DNA of 28,682 nt. It comes from JBDIBB01 sp039812685 (GTDB taxonomy: Bacteria; Acidobacteriota; Vicinamibacteria; Vicinamibacterales; JAFNAJ01). The position numbers and the translations under genes are program-made. Below, one piece after another: positions 14,268-24,512 of this stretch; the stretch's first letter is position 1; every line of letters begins with the position of its first letter. Where the stretch lies: positions 1 through 28,682 of the forward strand of contig JBDIBB010000049.1 in the NCBI GenBank assembly GCA_039812685.1, in the 5' to 3' direction. Below the pieces are notes generated by a model. That model had not been told where the DNA came from, searched no databases, and saw only the letters and a program-made list of their open reading frames with translations.

Positions 14268-15098
14268 TCAGCGCGCCGGCTCGGGCACCTTGGCGGGCGG
14301 CGTCGTGCCCATGGCCGCCTTCAGCTCCGGAATCCGCTTCTGCGCCCGGACCAGGTACTCGCTGGTCTGGAACTCCTGCACCAGCCGATCGAGGTAGGGC
14401 AGCGCTTCGGCCTCGCGCCTGACGGCGGCCAGCGACTCGGCCAGGTAGTAGTAGACGGCGTCGCGGTTGGTGAACTGCGGATCGACCTTCAGCAGCGTCT
14501 GCAGGCGATCGATGGCGCCGGGATACCAGCGCGAGCGGTAGTAGAAAAGCCCGACCCGGTAGTCGGACTCGCTCAGCCGATCGCGCGCCTCGCGCTGCCG
14601 CAGCCGCGCCTGCTCGACGAGTTCGCTCGACGGAAAGCGCTCGAAGAACGCGTCGAACTCCTTGAGCGCCTCCTTCGTGTTCGTCTGGTCGCGCTCGGGC
14701 TTGGCCATCTGGTAGTAGTAGGCCATCGCCAGCTTGAACTGGGCGTAGTCGGCGCGCGGGTGCGTGGGGAAGAAGGTGAGGAACTCGCGGAACTCGTTCA
14801 CGGCGAGCACCTGTCCCTGGGTGGTGCCCTCGCCGAGGTAGGTGTCGCCCAGCCCCAGCTTCGCGTCGGCGCGGTACGGGCTCTGCGGGTAGCCTTCCAC
14901 GATTTGCCGGAAGTACTCGCGCGCGGTGAACCACTTGCGCGCGTTCAAGGCATCGGTGCCGCGCTCGAAGAGCAGCTTGTCGGCGTCCAGCGTGCCCGCT
15001 GGCAGCGTGGTCCGCGACGATGCGCACCCGCCAGCGGCGGAGGCGAGCGCGAAGGCCAGCAGGACGAGCCGGGCGAAGCGGCAGGGCAGGATCAACAT
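14268..15098 (-). CDS. bamD: Outer-membrane assembly lipoprotein BamD
   Basis: The 276-residue protein has a lipoprotein signal (hydrophobic 8-22, lipobox AAGGC with C25) followed by tandem TPR-like repeats in the YfiO/BamD arrangement: KWFTAREYFRQIVEGYPQSP, EFREFLTFFPTHPRADYAQF, KEALKEFDAFFERFPSSE and a final GAIDRLQTLLKVDP. BamD is a periplasmic lipoprotein that, with BamA, inserts beta-barrel proteins into the outer membrane. It is the last gene of the minus-strand cluster, 15 bp after the SDR epimerase. Its presence indicates a two-membrane envelope. The C-terminus is extended by a short Pro/Ala-rich tail. Confidence 0.9.
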   Translation of the reverse strand: MLILPCRFARLVLLAFALASAAGGCASSRTTLPAGTLDADKLLFERGTDALNARKWFTAREYFRQIVEGYPQSPYRADAKLGLGDTYLGEGTTQGQVLAVNEFREFLTFFPTHPRADYAQFKLAMAYYYQMAKPERDQTNTKEALKEFDAFFERFPSSELVEQARLRQREARDRLSESDYRVGLFYYRSRWYPGAIDRLQTLLKVDPQFTNRDAVYYYLAESLAAVRREAEALPYLDRLVQEFQTSEYLVRAQKRIPELKAAMGTTPPAKVPEPAR

Positions 15099-15113
15099 GC
15101 GTACGGTCCCGGA

Positions 15114-16067
15114 TCAGAGGGAAGCGGCCAGCGGCGTCCCGCGCAGCCAGTCGTACTCGGCCCGCAGACCGTCGGCCAGCGTGGCGGCGGGTGAGAAGGC
15201 GAGATCGGCGCGGGCCCGCGTGGTATCGGCGAACGTGTCGCGCATGTCGCCCTTCTGCGGGGCCTCGCGCACGATGGTGAGGCGACGACCCGTCACCTCG
15301 CCGATGAGGTCGAGCACGTGGTTGAGCGACACGCGCGAGCCGCCGCCGATGTTGTAGACGCGGCCGGCGACGCCGCGGTCGGCCGCCGCCGTGGTGGCCG
15401 CGACGATGTCGTCGACGAACGTGAAGTCGCGCGTCTGCTCGCCGTCGCCGTAGACGGTGATTGGCTGGCCGCGCAGCACCGCCTTCAGGAACCGGTGGAA
15501 CCCCATGTCGGGCCGCTGCCGCGGACCGTAGACGGTGAAGTAGCGCAGCGACACCGCCGGCATGCCGTGGTTCACGAAGTAGAGGTAGCAGAGCTGTTCG
15601 GCGGCCAGCTTCGACACCCCGTAGGGCGAGACGGGCTTGAGCACCGACTCCTCCCGCATCGGAATGGGCACGTCGTCACCGTAGACCGACGAGCTGGAGG
15701 CGTAGACCAGCCGCTCCAGCCGGCGGCCCACGCAGGCTTCGAGCAGCTGCTGGGTCGCCTCGATGTTGTTCACGGTGTAGGCGCGGAAGTCGCGTCCCCA
15801 GCTCTTGCGCACGCCCGCCTGCGCGGCCAGGTGGAACACGTGCGTCACGCCGTCGAGCAGCGCTCCGAGGTCGGCCTCGCCCAGCGCCGCCTCCACGAAC
15901 CGGAAGCGCCCGTGCGCGCGGTGCGGCGCGAGGTTGGCCTCCTTCAGCGCGCGTGCGTAGTAGTCGGTGAAGCAGTCGATGCCCACCACCTCGTCGCCGC
16001 GGGCGAGCAGGTGCCCGGCCAGCGTTGACCCGATGAACCCGGCGACGCCGGTAATCAGTGCTCTCAT
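15114..16067 (-). CDS. NAD-dependent nucleotide-sugar epimerase (extended SDR)
   Basis: The 317-residue protein starts MRALITGVAGFIGS, the G-x2-G-x2-G Rossmann motif for NAD. The catalytic set is the Ser of LVYASSSSVYG, and Tyr and Lys in SPYGVSKLAAEQL. RYFTVYGPRQRPDMGFHRF and VYGDGEQTRDFTFVDDIV place it with UDP-glucose or UDP-glucuronate 4-epimerases. Exact substrate is not determined. Its start overlaps the stop of the upstream thioesterase gene (ATGA), so translation is probably coupled. A role in supplying epimerised sugars for lipopolysaccharide or capsule is plausible given the envelope genes nearby. Confidence 0.87.
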   Translation of the reverse strand: MRALITGVAGFIGSTLAGHLLARGDEVVGIDCFTDYYARALKEANLAPHRAHGRFRFVEAALGEADLGALLDGVTHVFHLAAQAGVRKSWGRDFRAYTVNNIEATQQLLEACVGRRLERLVYASSSSVYGDDVPIPMREESVLKPVSPYGVSKLAAEQLCYLYFVNHGMPAVSLRYFTVYGPRQRPDMGFHRFLKAVLRGQPITVYGDGEQTRDFTFVDDIVAATTAAADRGVAGRVYNIGGGSRVSLNHVLDLIGEVTGRRLTIVREAPQKGDMRDTFADTTRARADLAFSPAATLADGLRAEYDWLRGTPLAASL

Positions 16068-16459
16068 GACAGCAGCATCCTGGCGCGGGCGGGCAGGCGG
16101 CAGGGCCGCCCCCGGCGATCCACGGCCGCGTGGACCGTCCGGCCGCGCGCCAGCACCGTCCCCTCCGGCCGCCTCGCGATCTCGTACTCGAAGGCGACGC
16201 GCACGGGCGAGAGCAGCGTCGGCGACGCCCGTACCTCCAGTTCGTCGTCGTAACGGGCCGGGCTGACGAACTGGCCCGTGGCCTCGATCACCGGCAGCTG
16301 GACGCCGGCGTCCTCCATTTCGCGGTAGGTCCAGCCGCGCTCCCGCAGCAGCTCGCAGCGGCCCACCTCGAACCACACGAAGTAGTTGGCATGGTAGGCC
16401 ACGCCCATCGCGTCGGTATCCGCGTAGCGCACGCGGACGACGGTGGAGTTCGACGCCAT
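16064..16459 (-). CDS. YbgC-like acyl-CoA thioesterase (hotdog fold)
   Basis: The 131-residue single-domain protein has the 4HBT/YbgC active-site pattern VRYADTDAMGVAYHANYFVW, with the likely catalytic aspartate D16, and the helix FEVGRCELLRERGW. YbgC-type thioesterases hydrolyse acyl-CoA or acyl-ACP and in proteobacteria sit with tol-pal, where a link to phospholipid metabolism is suspected. Here it lies five bases after rpe and overlaps the SDR gene by four bases. bamD two genes on is also an envelope gene, but tol-pal itself is not in the window. Acyl substrate is unknown. Confidence 0.85.
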   Translation of the reverse strand: MASNSTVVRVRYADTDAMGVAYHANYFVWFEVGRCELLRERGWTYREMEDAGVQLPVIEATGQFVSPARYDDELEVRASPTLLSPVRVAFEYEIARRPEGTVLARGRTVHAAVDRRGRPCRLPARARMLLS

Positions 16460-16464
16460 CGCCG

Positions 16465-17133
16465 TCAGCGCTCCATGCCGGCGACCGCCGCGCGCCGGAT
16501 CGCGCGCACCGCGCCGGCCGGATCGGCGGTGCCGAAGATGGCGTTGCCGGCGACCAGAATCGAGGCGCCGGCGGCGGCCACCAGCGGCGCGGTCGTGACG
16601 CCGATGCCCCCGTCCACCTCGATCGGCGCGGGGTTGCCCGCCGCGTCGAGCAGCGCGCGGATGGCGCGAATCTTCGCCACCGACCGCGGGATGAACGACT
16701 GCCCGCCGAAGCCGGGATTCACCGACATCACCAGCACGTGGTCGAGGTCGCCGGCCACCTCCTCGATCGACGACACGGGCGTTGACGGGTTGAGCACGGC
16801 GCCGGCCTTCGCTCCGAGCGCCTTGATGGCGCCCAGCGTCCGGTGCAGGTGCGGCAGCACCTCCACGTGCACCGAGAGCATGGCCGCGCCGGCCGCCACG
16901 AACGCGTCGAGGTACCGGTCGGGCTCGCTGATCATCAGGTGGACGTCGAGCGGGACGGTCGCCACGCGCTTCACTGCGCGCACCACGGGCGGGCCGATGG
17001 TGATGTTCGGGACGAAGTGGCCATCCATGACGTCGACGTGGATCAGGTCGGCGCCGCCCGATTCGACGACGCGCACCGCCTCGCCGAGCATCGCGAAGTC
17101 GGCCGACAGGATGGAGGGGGCAATCCGCAGCAT
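16465..17133 (-). CDS. rpe: Ribulose-phosphate 3-epimerase
   Basis: The 222-residue TIM-barrel protein shows the complete family signature: IAPSILSADFAMLGEA, the metal-binding HVDVMDGHFVPNITIGP, LDVHLMI, MSVNPGFGGQSFI and IEVDGGI. It interconverts ribulose-5-phosphate and xylulose-5-phosphate in the pentose phosphate pathway. Its ATG shares one base with the stop codon of the upstream PASTA gene (TGATG), so the two are almost certainly co-translated. Its placement after fmt-rsmB and a PASTA gene mirrors the Firmicutes fmt-rsmB-prpC-prkC-rsgA-rpe order. Confidence 0.96.
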   Translation of the reverse strand: MLRIAPSILSADFAMLGEAVRVVESGGADLIHVDVMDGHFVPNITIGPPVVRAVKRVATVPLDVHLMISEPDRYLDAFVAAGAAMLSVHVEVLPHLHRTLGAIKALGAKAGAVLNPSTPVSSIEEVAGDLDHVLVMSVNPGFGGQSFIPRSVAKIRAIRALLDAAGNPAPIEVDGGIGVTTAPLVAAAGASILVAGNAIFGTADPAGAVRAIRRAAVAGMER

Positions 17134-17855
17134 CAGCGGCTCACCTCGAGCGAGACGGCGTCGCCGGGCGCCACCTGGAAGCCGCCCTGCGGCGTCTGGC
17201 GGATCACGGTCCCGGCCGGGATGCCCGGATAGGGCTGCGCGTCGACAATGGCCACGCGGAACCCGCGCGATCGAAGCACGTCGGCGGCGCGCTCGGCCTC
17301 CACGCCAATCAGATCCGGCATGACGTAGGTGCGGCCGCCGTCGCCGCGGTTGACCAGCAGCGACACGGAGCCGGCGCGCGTCATCGGCGCCGGCGTCTGC
17401 GCCAGCACCACGCCAGCCGGGCTGGCGCTGGACCGCACTTCGGCCGTGCTCCGCAGTTCGAGCGAGGCCATCTGCAGCCGGATCTGCGCCGTGCGCTCCG
17501 ACTCTCCCACCAGCGCGGGAATGACGGCGGCCGTCGGGCCGTCGCTCAGCCAGACGCTCACCCGCCGCTGGCTGCGCGTGGTCGAGCCTGCGCCCGGGTC
17601 CTGCGCGATGATGCGCCCGGCGGGCACGCGCGAATCGACGCGGCGCGCCTCCTCGACGCGCAGCAGCAGCCCCTCGTCGAGCAGCAGGGCGGTAGCCTCG
17701 TTCACCGAGCGGCCCGCCAGCGGGGGGACGACCACCTCGCGGGTCTTCAGCGCGATGCGCATCGACATGGCGAAGAACAGCAGGAACGTGCCGAGCAGCG
17801 CTCCGGCGAGGACCAGGAACTTGCCTGCGCTCCAGACGCGTGTGGTGAGCGCCAT
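17133..17855 (-). CDS. Membrane-anchored triple-PASTA protein without kinase domain
   Basis: The 240-residue protein has a short cytoplasmic N-terminus, one membrane segment (about 11-31, KFLVLAGALLGTFLLFFAMS) and three PASTA domains (about 38-105, 106-172, 173-240). Each repeat shows the V/I-P-x-L-x-G opening (VVVPPLAGRSVNEA, AVIPALVGESERTA, YVMPDLIGVEAERA) and the glycine-terminated beta end (DGPTA, NRGDGG). PASTA domains bind muropeptides or uncrosslinked peptidoglycan and would face the periplasm. There is no Ser/Thr kinase domain or penicillin-binding domain. It lies between rsmB (70 bp upstream) and rpe (1-base overlap). A role in cell-wall sensing or scaffolding is inference. Confidence 0.88.
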   Translation of the reverse strand: MALTTRVWSAGKFLVLAGALLGTFLLFFAMSMRIALKTREVVVPPLAGRSVNEATALLLDEGLLLRVEEARRVDSRVPAGRIIAQDPGAGSTTRSQRRVSVWLSDGPTAAVIPALVGESERTAQIRLQMASLELRSTAEVRSSASPAGVVLAQTPAPMTRAGSVSLLVNRGDGGRTYVMPDLIGVEAERAADVLRSRGFRVAIVDAQPYPGIPAGTVIRQTPQGGFQVAPGDAVSLEVSR

Positions 17856-17910
17856 CGAACCCGAGACTGTACCATGCGGCCGCGTTCCTCACCAGAGCCC
17901 TCGCGCCGGG

Positions 17911-17932
17911 CGGGTGTGAGGCCGCTCACCCG
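17911..17932 (-). terminator. Weak hairpin at the end of rsmB
   Basis: CGGGTGTGAG pairs with CTCACCCG around a GCCG loop, with one bulged T, overlapping the rsmB stop codon. It could attenuate read-through into the PASTA gene but lacks a T-tract. Confidence 0.3.
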
Positions 17933-19287
17933 AGGCGCTCCCACGCCACGGCGTAGAAGGCGTCGAGGCCGTGGCGCTCGGGCAGGATTTCGAGCGCGCC
18001 GCTGGCCGCCAGCAGTTCGCGCAGCGGCGGCGCCTCCCAGGCGGCCGCCGGGGCCGCGGGCCGGAAGCCGCTGTGCGACGCCAGGAACCCGCGCGCGACC
18101 TCCTCGTTCTCCTCCGGTTCACTCGAGCACGTCGCGTACACGAGCCGGCCGCCGGGCGCCACCACGCGCGCGGCATGCCCGAGCATCGCCGACTGGCGTG
18201 TCGCGAAGGCCTCCACGTCGGCTTCACGCCGCCGCCACTTCGTGTCCGGATCGCGGCGCAGGGTCCCGAGGCCCGAACAGGGCGCATCGACCAGGACCAG
18301 GTCGAAGACGTCGGGATAGGGCAGCCCGGCGAGGGCGTCGTGCGCCACGATCGCGATCCTGGACCCGTGCGGCGTGCGCACCACGTCGCGCAGCAGCCGC
18401 ACCCGCCGGCGGCGCACGTCGCCGGCCACGATGATCGTGTCGTCGCCGGCGATGTCGGCCATGGCCGCGGCCTTGCCACCGGGCGACGCGCAGACGTCGA
18501 GCACGCGCCGCACGCCGGCCGCGCCGGCATACAGCGCCACCAGTTGCGAACCCTCGTCCTGCACCATCAGGGCGCCCTCGGCGGCCGCGCTGGAGTGCAG
18601 CGGGTTGCCGCGGCGCACGTGGAGCGCCGACGGCGCGTAGCGTGCAGGCATTGTCTCGACGCCCTCCGCCGCGAGCCTCGCCTGCAGCACCGCCCGTGGC
18701 TGGACGCGTGTGACGGCACGCAGCGTCATGGCGGCGGGCGACTGACCGTGGCGCAGGCGAGCCTCGGTCGCCGCCAGCCCCACGCGTCGCAGCCAGCGCC
18801 GCACGAGCCAGTGCGGGTGTGACCAGGCGATTGCCAGGTAGCGGGCCCAGTCAGGCGACGGCACGTCGCCGCCGGGCCGCGGCGGCAACGTCGGCCGGCG
18901 GCCCGGATCGGCCAGGCGCCTCAACACGGCGTTGACGAAGCCGGCTGCTCCCGGACCGGCCTGGACCTTGGCCAGCGCGACGCCATCGTTCACGACGGCC
19001 GACGCCGGGACGCGGTCGAGGTGGATCAACTGGTAGGCGGACAGGCGGAGCGCGCGCAGCGCCGCGGGGTCGATGTCCTCGAGCGGGCGCGACGCGAGGC
19101 CCGCGATGAAGTAGTCGAGGGTGCCGCGCCAGCGCAGCGTGCCGATGGCGACTTCGGTGGCGAGCGCGACGTCGCGCGGCTCCGGCAGGCGACTTCGCAG
19201 CCGCGCGAGCGCGTCGGGCAGCGTGCGCGTGCCCTCCTCCACGAGGCCGAGGACGTCGAAGGCCGCGCGGCGCGCGGGCGCGATCAT
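17926..19287 (-). CDS. rsmB: 16S rRNA (cytosine-967-C5)-methyltransferase
   Basis: The 453-residue protein has an N-terminal NusB-like RNA-binding domain (about 1-140, ending AVVNDGVALAKVQAGPGAAG with FVNAVLRRL) and a C-terminal Rossmann methyltransferase. Key motifs are the SAM site LDVCASPGGKAAAMAD, the catalytic VDAPCSGLGTLRRDPDTKWR and YATCSSEPEENE; the two cysteines are the expected general and releasing Cys. It methylates C967 of 16S rRNA during ribosome assembly. Its ATG overlaps the fmt stop by four bases (ATGA). GC-rich codon use leaves many alternative frames, but only this one has family motifs. Confidence 0.95.
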   Translation of the reverse strand: MIAPARRAAFDVLGLVEEGTRTLPDALARLRSRLPEPRDVALATEVAIGTLRWRGTLDYFIAGLASRPLEDIDPAALRALRLSAYQLIHLDRVPASAVVNDGVALAKVQAGPGAAGFVNAVLRRLADPGRRPTLPPRPGGDVPSPDWARYLAIAWSHPHWLVRRWLRRVGLAATEARLRHGQSPAAMTLRAVTRVQPRAVLQARLAAEGVETMPARYAPSALHVRRGNPLHSSAAAEGALMVQDEGSQLVALYAGAAGVRRVLDVCASPGGKAAAMADIAGDDTIIVAGDVRRRRVRLLRDVVRTPHGSRIAIVAHDALAGLPYPDVFDLVLVDAPCSGLGTLRRDPDTKWRRREADVEAFATRQSAMLGHAARVVAPGGRLVYATCSSEPEENEEVARGFLASHSGFRPAAPAAAWEAPPLRELLAASGALEILPERHGLDAFYAVAWERLG

Positions 19288-20276
19288 CGTCGCCGCTCGC
19301 TGCCGAGCCTCGCGCCCACCGGGATCCGTCGGCCCGCCAGGAACTCGCGCGCCGTCATCGTCCGCCGGCCCTCGGGCTGGATCTCGACGATCGCCACGCG
19401 CGTGCCGCCGCCGCAGGCCACCACCAGCCGATCGCCGGCCGCGTCGATGACGGTGCCCGGGGCCGGTTCGTCCGGCCCAGGCCCGGTCGCGTCCGGCCCG
19501 GGTTCGATCACCCGCACCCGGCGCACGTTCCAGCGCGCGTCGTTCAGCCACGTGAGGGCGCCGGGCCAGGGCTGCATGCCGCGCACGAAGCACTGCAACG
19601 CCACGCCGGGACGCGTCCAGTCGATCGTCGCGTCCTCCCTGGTCAGGCGCGGCGCGAAGGTCACCAGCCGCTCGTCCTGTGGCGTCTCGGTGGCTGTTCC
19701 GGCCGCCAGTTGGTCGACCACCTCGACCAGCAGCGGGGCGCCCAGCCGGGCCAGCGCGGCCTCGACCTCGCCCGCCGTTTCCTCGGGGCCGATCGCGCGG
19801 ACCGCGCGCGCCATCATCGCGCCGGCGTCCAGCGCCTGCACCATGCGCATGATCGTGACGCCCGTCTCGTGGTCGCCATGGGCCACGGCGTGGTGCACGG
19901 GCGAGGCGCCGCGCCAGCGTGGCAGCAGCGAGGCGTGAACGTTGATGGCGCCGAGGCGGGGGATGGCGAGCAATTCGGCCGGCAGGATCTTCCCGTAGGC
20001 CGCCACGACCGCGAGGTCGGGATCGAGCGCGCGCAGGCTGTCGAGCAGGCCCGGCTGCCTCATCCGATCGGGCTGCCAGATCGGCAGGCCGAGCCCCAGC
20101 GCGACCTGCTTCACGGGGCCGGGCTGCACGTGCTGTCCGCGGCCGCGCGGCCGGTCGGGTTGCGTGAGGACGCCGGCGATCTGGTGGCGCGAGGCGGCCA
20201 GCGCCAGCAGCGTCGGCACGGCGAATTCAGGGGTCCCCATGAACAGGACCCTGAGGCGGTCTGGTGTCGCGCTCAC
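19284..20276 (-). CDS. fmt: Methionyl-tRNA formyltransferase
   Basis: The 330-residue protein begins RVLFMGTPEFAVPTLLAL and contains the formyltransferase core INVHASLLPRWRGASPVHHA with the catalytic Asn/His and, after GDHETGVTIM, the Asp. The C-terminal OB-fold domain (about 210-320) includes RGMQPWPGALTW. It transfers formyl from 10-formyl-THF to Met-tRNA(fMet). The start is GTG 20276, overlapping the def stop as GTGA. A Gly/Pro/Asp-rich insertion, PGPDATGPGPDEP (about 261-273), lies in the C-terminal domain. Pairing with def is the classic arrangement for adding and removing the formyl group. Confidence 0.96.
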   Translation of the reverse strand: MSATPDRLRVLFMGTPEFAVPTLLALAASRHQIAGVLTQPDRPRGRGQHVQPGPVKQVALGLGLPIWQPDRMRQPGLLDSLRALDPDLAVVAAYGKILPAELLAIPRLGAINVHASLLPRWRGASPVHHAVAHGDHETGVTIMRMVQALDAGAMMARAVRAIGPEETAGEVEAALARLGAPLLVEVVDQLAAGTATETPQDERLVTFAPRLTREDATIDWTRPGVALQCFVRGMQPWPGALTWLNDARWNVRRVRVIEPGPDATGPGPDEPAPGTVIDAAGDRLVVACGGGTRVAIVEIQPEGRRTMTAREFLAGRRIPVGARLGSERRR

Positions 20277-20782
20277 CAGCAGCCTTTCTGTCGCAGCCGC
20301 TCGATGTCGCGCAGCAGCAGCCGCCGGCGAATGGGGCGGACCCGATCGAGGAACAGGCGGCCGCTCAGGTGATCCATCTCGTGTTGCAGGGCGCGGGCCA
20401 GCAGCCCGACGCCCTCGACGGTGACGTGCCGGCCGTCGCGATCCTGCCCGCGCACCACGGCGCGGGCGGGCCGCGGCACCGTGGCGTACAGCCCGGGCAC
20501 GCTCAGGCAGCCCTCCTCCTCGAGTTGGAGCCCTTCGCGCTCCACGAACTCGGGGTTGATCAGGACGTGGAGGTCCGCCGGCCGCTGGCCGACACTGAGA
20601 TCGACGACGAACACGCGCAAATCCACGCCCACCTGCGGTGCGGCCAGCCCCACGCCCGGCACGCGGTGCATCGTCTCGATCATGTCGTCGACGAGCGCGC
20701 GCACCTCGTCGTCGATGCGGCAGACGTGCCGCGCCGGCTGCGCGAGCAGATCCGCGCCGTGACGGAGGACGGGACGGATCAT
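20273..20782 (-). CDS. def: Peptide deformylase
   Basis: The 169-residue protein has all three PDF motifs in order: GVGLAAPQVG (about 46-55), EEGCLSVPG with the metal-binding cysteine, and LQHEMDHLSG with the two metal-binding histidines and catalytic glutamate. It removes the N-formyl group from nascent proteins in the cytoplasm. Its ATG overlaps the aroC stop (ATGA) and its own stop overlaps the fmt start. The length fits the usual 160-190 residues. The C-terminal PIRRRLLLRDIERLRQKGCW tail is basic, as often seen in ribosome-binding deformylases. Confidence 0.97.
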   Translation of the reverse strand: MIRPVLRHGADLLAQPARHVCRIDDEVRALVDDMIETMHRVPGVGLAAPQVGVDLRVFVVDLSVGQRPADLHVLINPEFVEREGLQLEEEGCLSVPGLYATVPRPARAVVRGQDRDGRHVTVEGVGLLARALQHEMDHLSGRLFLDRVRPIRRRLLLRDIERLRQKGCW

Positions 20783-21996
20783 GCGGGATCGGTGGCGGCC
20801 CGATCGAAGCGCGCGCGCAGCGCGGCCGCCGACTGGCGCACGCGCGCCACCAGGGCGTCCATCGTGTCGCCGCCGAATCGCTCGAGCAGCGCGTTGGCGA
20901 GCACCAGTGCCACCATGGCCTCCGCGACGACGGCCGCCGCCGGCACGGCGCAGACGTCGCTGCGCTCGATGGCCGCCGGGGCGTCGGCGCCGGTGCGGAG
21001 ATCCACCGATCGCAGCGGCTTCATCAGCGTGGCGATCGGCTTCATGTAGCCGCTCACGCGAAGCAGTTCGCCGTTGGTGACGCCGCCTTCGAGACCGCCC
21101 GCGCGATTGGTGGGGCGTGTGACGCCGAGCGGTTCGCCCGCGCCCGTGCCCGGCAGGATCTCGTCGTGAGCCAGCGACCCGGGCACGTCGGCCGCCAGCG
21201 GGCCGATGCCGATGCCGACGGCCTTGATGGCCGGAACCGACATGATCGCCTGGGCCAGCAGTCCGTCGAGGCGCCGGTCCCAGTGGACGTAGCTTCCCAG
21301 TCCCGGCGGCACGCCCTCGGCGAGCACCTCGAAGGTCCCGCCCAGCGTGTCGCCTGCCTCGCGCGCGGCATCGATGGCCGCCACCATGCGCGCCTCGACG
21401 GCCGCGTCCACGCATCGCAGGGGCGACTCGTCCGGCAGGGCCAGCACGTCGTCGAGTCGCACGTCGCGGTCTGCCGGCAGCGCCTCGCCTCCGATGCGCG
21501 TCACGTGGCTGGCCAGTTGCACGCCCGCCGCGGCCAGGGCCTGCCGCGCCAGCGCGCCTGCCGCCACTCGGGCGGCCGTCTCGCGGGCGCTCGCACGTTC
21601 GAGGACGTCGCGAAGATCGTCGGCGCCGTACTTCGCCGCGCCCGCCAGATCGGCGTGACCCGGCCTCGGGCGCGTCACCGGTGCACGCAACGCCCCCGTG
21701 GCGCCGTCGGGCGGCTCGGTGCGCACGGGCATGGTGCGCTGCCAGTTGGGCCAGTCCCGGTTGTGGATGAGGAAGGAGACGGGACTGCCCAGGGTGCGCC
21801 CGAATCGCAGGCCCGCCAGCACCTCGACGCGATCGTGCTCGATCTTCATTCGCTGCCCGCGCCCGTAGCCGCCCTGACGGCGCCGCAGTTCGCGATCGAG
21901 CCCATCGAAGTCGACGGACAGGCCCGCGGGCAGGCCTTCGACGATGACCGTGAGCGCGGGGCCGTGGGATTCCCCCGCTGTCAGAAATCGCAGCAT
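20779..21996 (-). CDS. aroC: Chorismate synthase
   Basis: The 405-residue protein starts MLRFLTAGESHGPALTVIVE and has the signature RRRQGGYGRGQRMKIEHD, the RPRPGHADLAGAAKYGADDL segment, ERASARETAARVAAGALAR and the FMN-binding region NRAGGLEGGVTNGELL. It converts EPSP to chorismate using reduced FMN, the last step of the shikimate trunk. It is somewhat longer than the usual 360-390 residues, owing to a region after position 90 (TEPPDGATGALRAPV). It heads the minus-strand cluster; TATGAT nine bases upstream suggests an almost leaderless message. It is divergent from the second sigma54 activator. Confidence 0.96.
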   Translation of the reverse strand: MLRFLTAGESHGPALTVIVEGLPAGLSVDFDGLDRELRRRQGGYGRGQRMKIEHDRVEVLAGLRFGRTLGSPVSFLIHNRDWPNWQRTMPVRTEPPDGATGALRAPVTRPRPGHADLAGAAKYGADDLRDVLERASARETAARVAAGALARQALAAAGVQLASHVTRIGGEALPADRDVRLDDVLALPDESPLRCVDAAVEARMVAAIDAAREAGDTLGGTFEVLAEGVPPGLGSYVHWDRRLDGLLAQAIMSVPAIKAVGIGIGPLAADVPGSLAHDEILPGTGAGEPLGVTRPTNRAGGLEGGVTNGELLRVSGYMKPIATLMKPLRSVDLRTGADAPAAIERSDVCAVPAAAVVAEAMVALVLANALLERFGGDTMDALVARVRQSAAALRARFDRAATDPA

Positions 21997-22005
21997 GCGC
22001 CCGGG

Positions 22006-22011
22006 ATCATA
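22006..22011 (-). promoter_or_regulatory. -10 element of the aroC cluster
   Basis: TATGAT in the context GCTATGATCCCGG (5 of 6) on the minus strand, nine bases before ATG 21996. No convincing -35. It could drive the whole aroC-to-bamD block. Confidence 0.4.
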
Positions 22012-22088
22012 GCTGAAGTTCCTGCGACACGCGGTGGCGACCCATCGACCATCCGGCGCAATTCCGGGCGGGAAGTCACCGATTTGCG

Positions 22089-24431
<2,343 letters not shown>

Positions 24432-24512
24432 GGGCGTTCGGGCCCGGCGGGCTTCACGGCCGTACGCGTGCCGCGCCGCGGTGGCCCGCGTCCTCAGCCG
24501 TGCCGGCCGCGA

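Noticed and set aside
14268..16459. Tol-Pal locus implied by the YbgC-like thioesterase and bamD
   Set aside because: No tolQ, tolR, tolA, tolB or pal is present; only the thioesterase and BamD families are seen.
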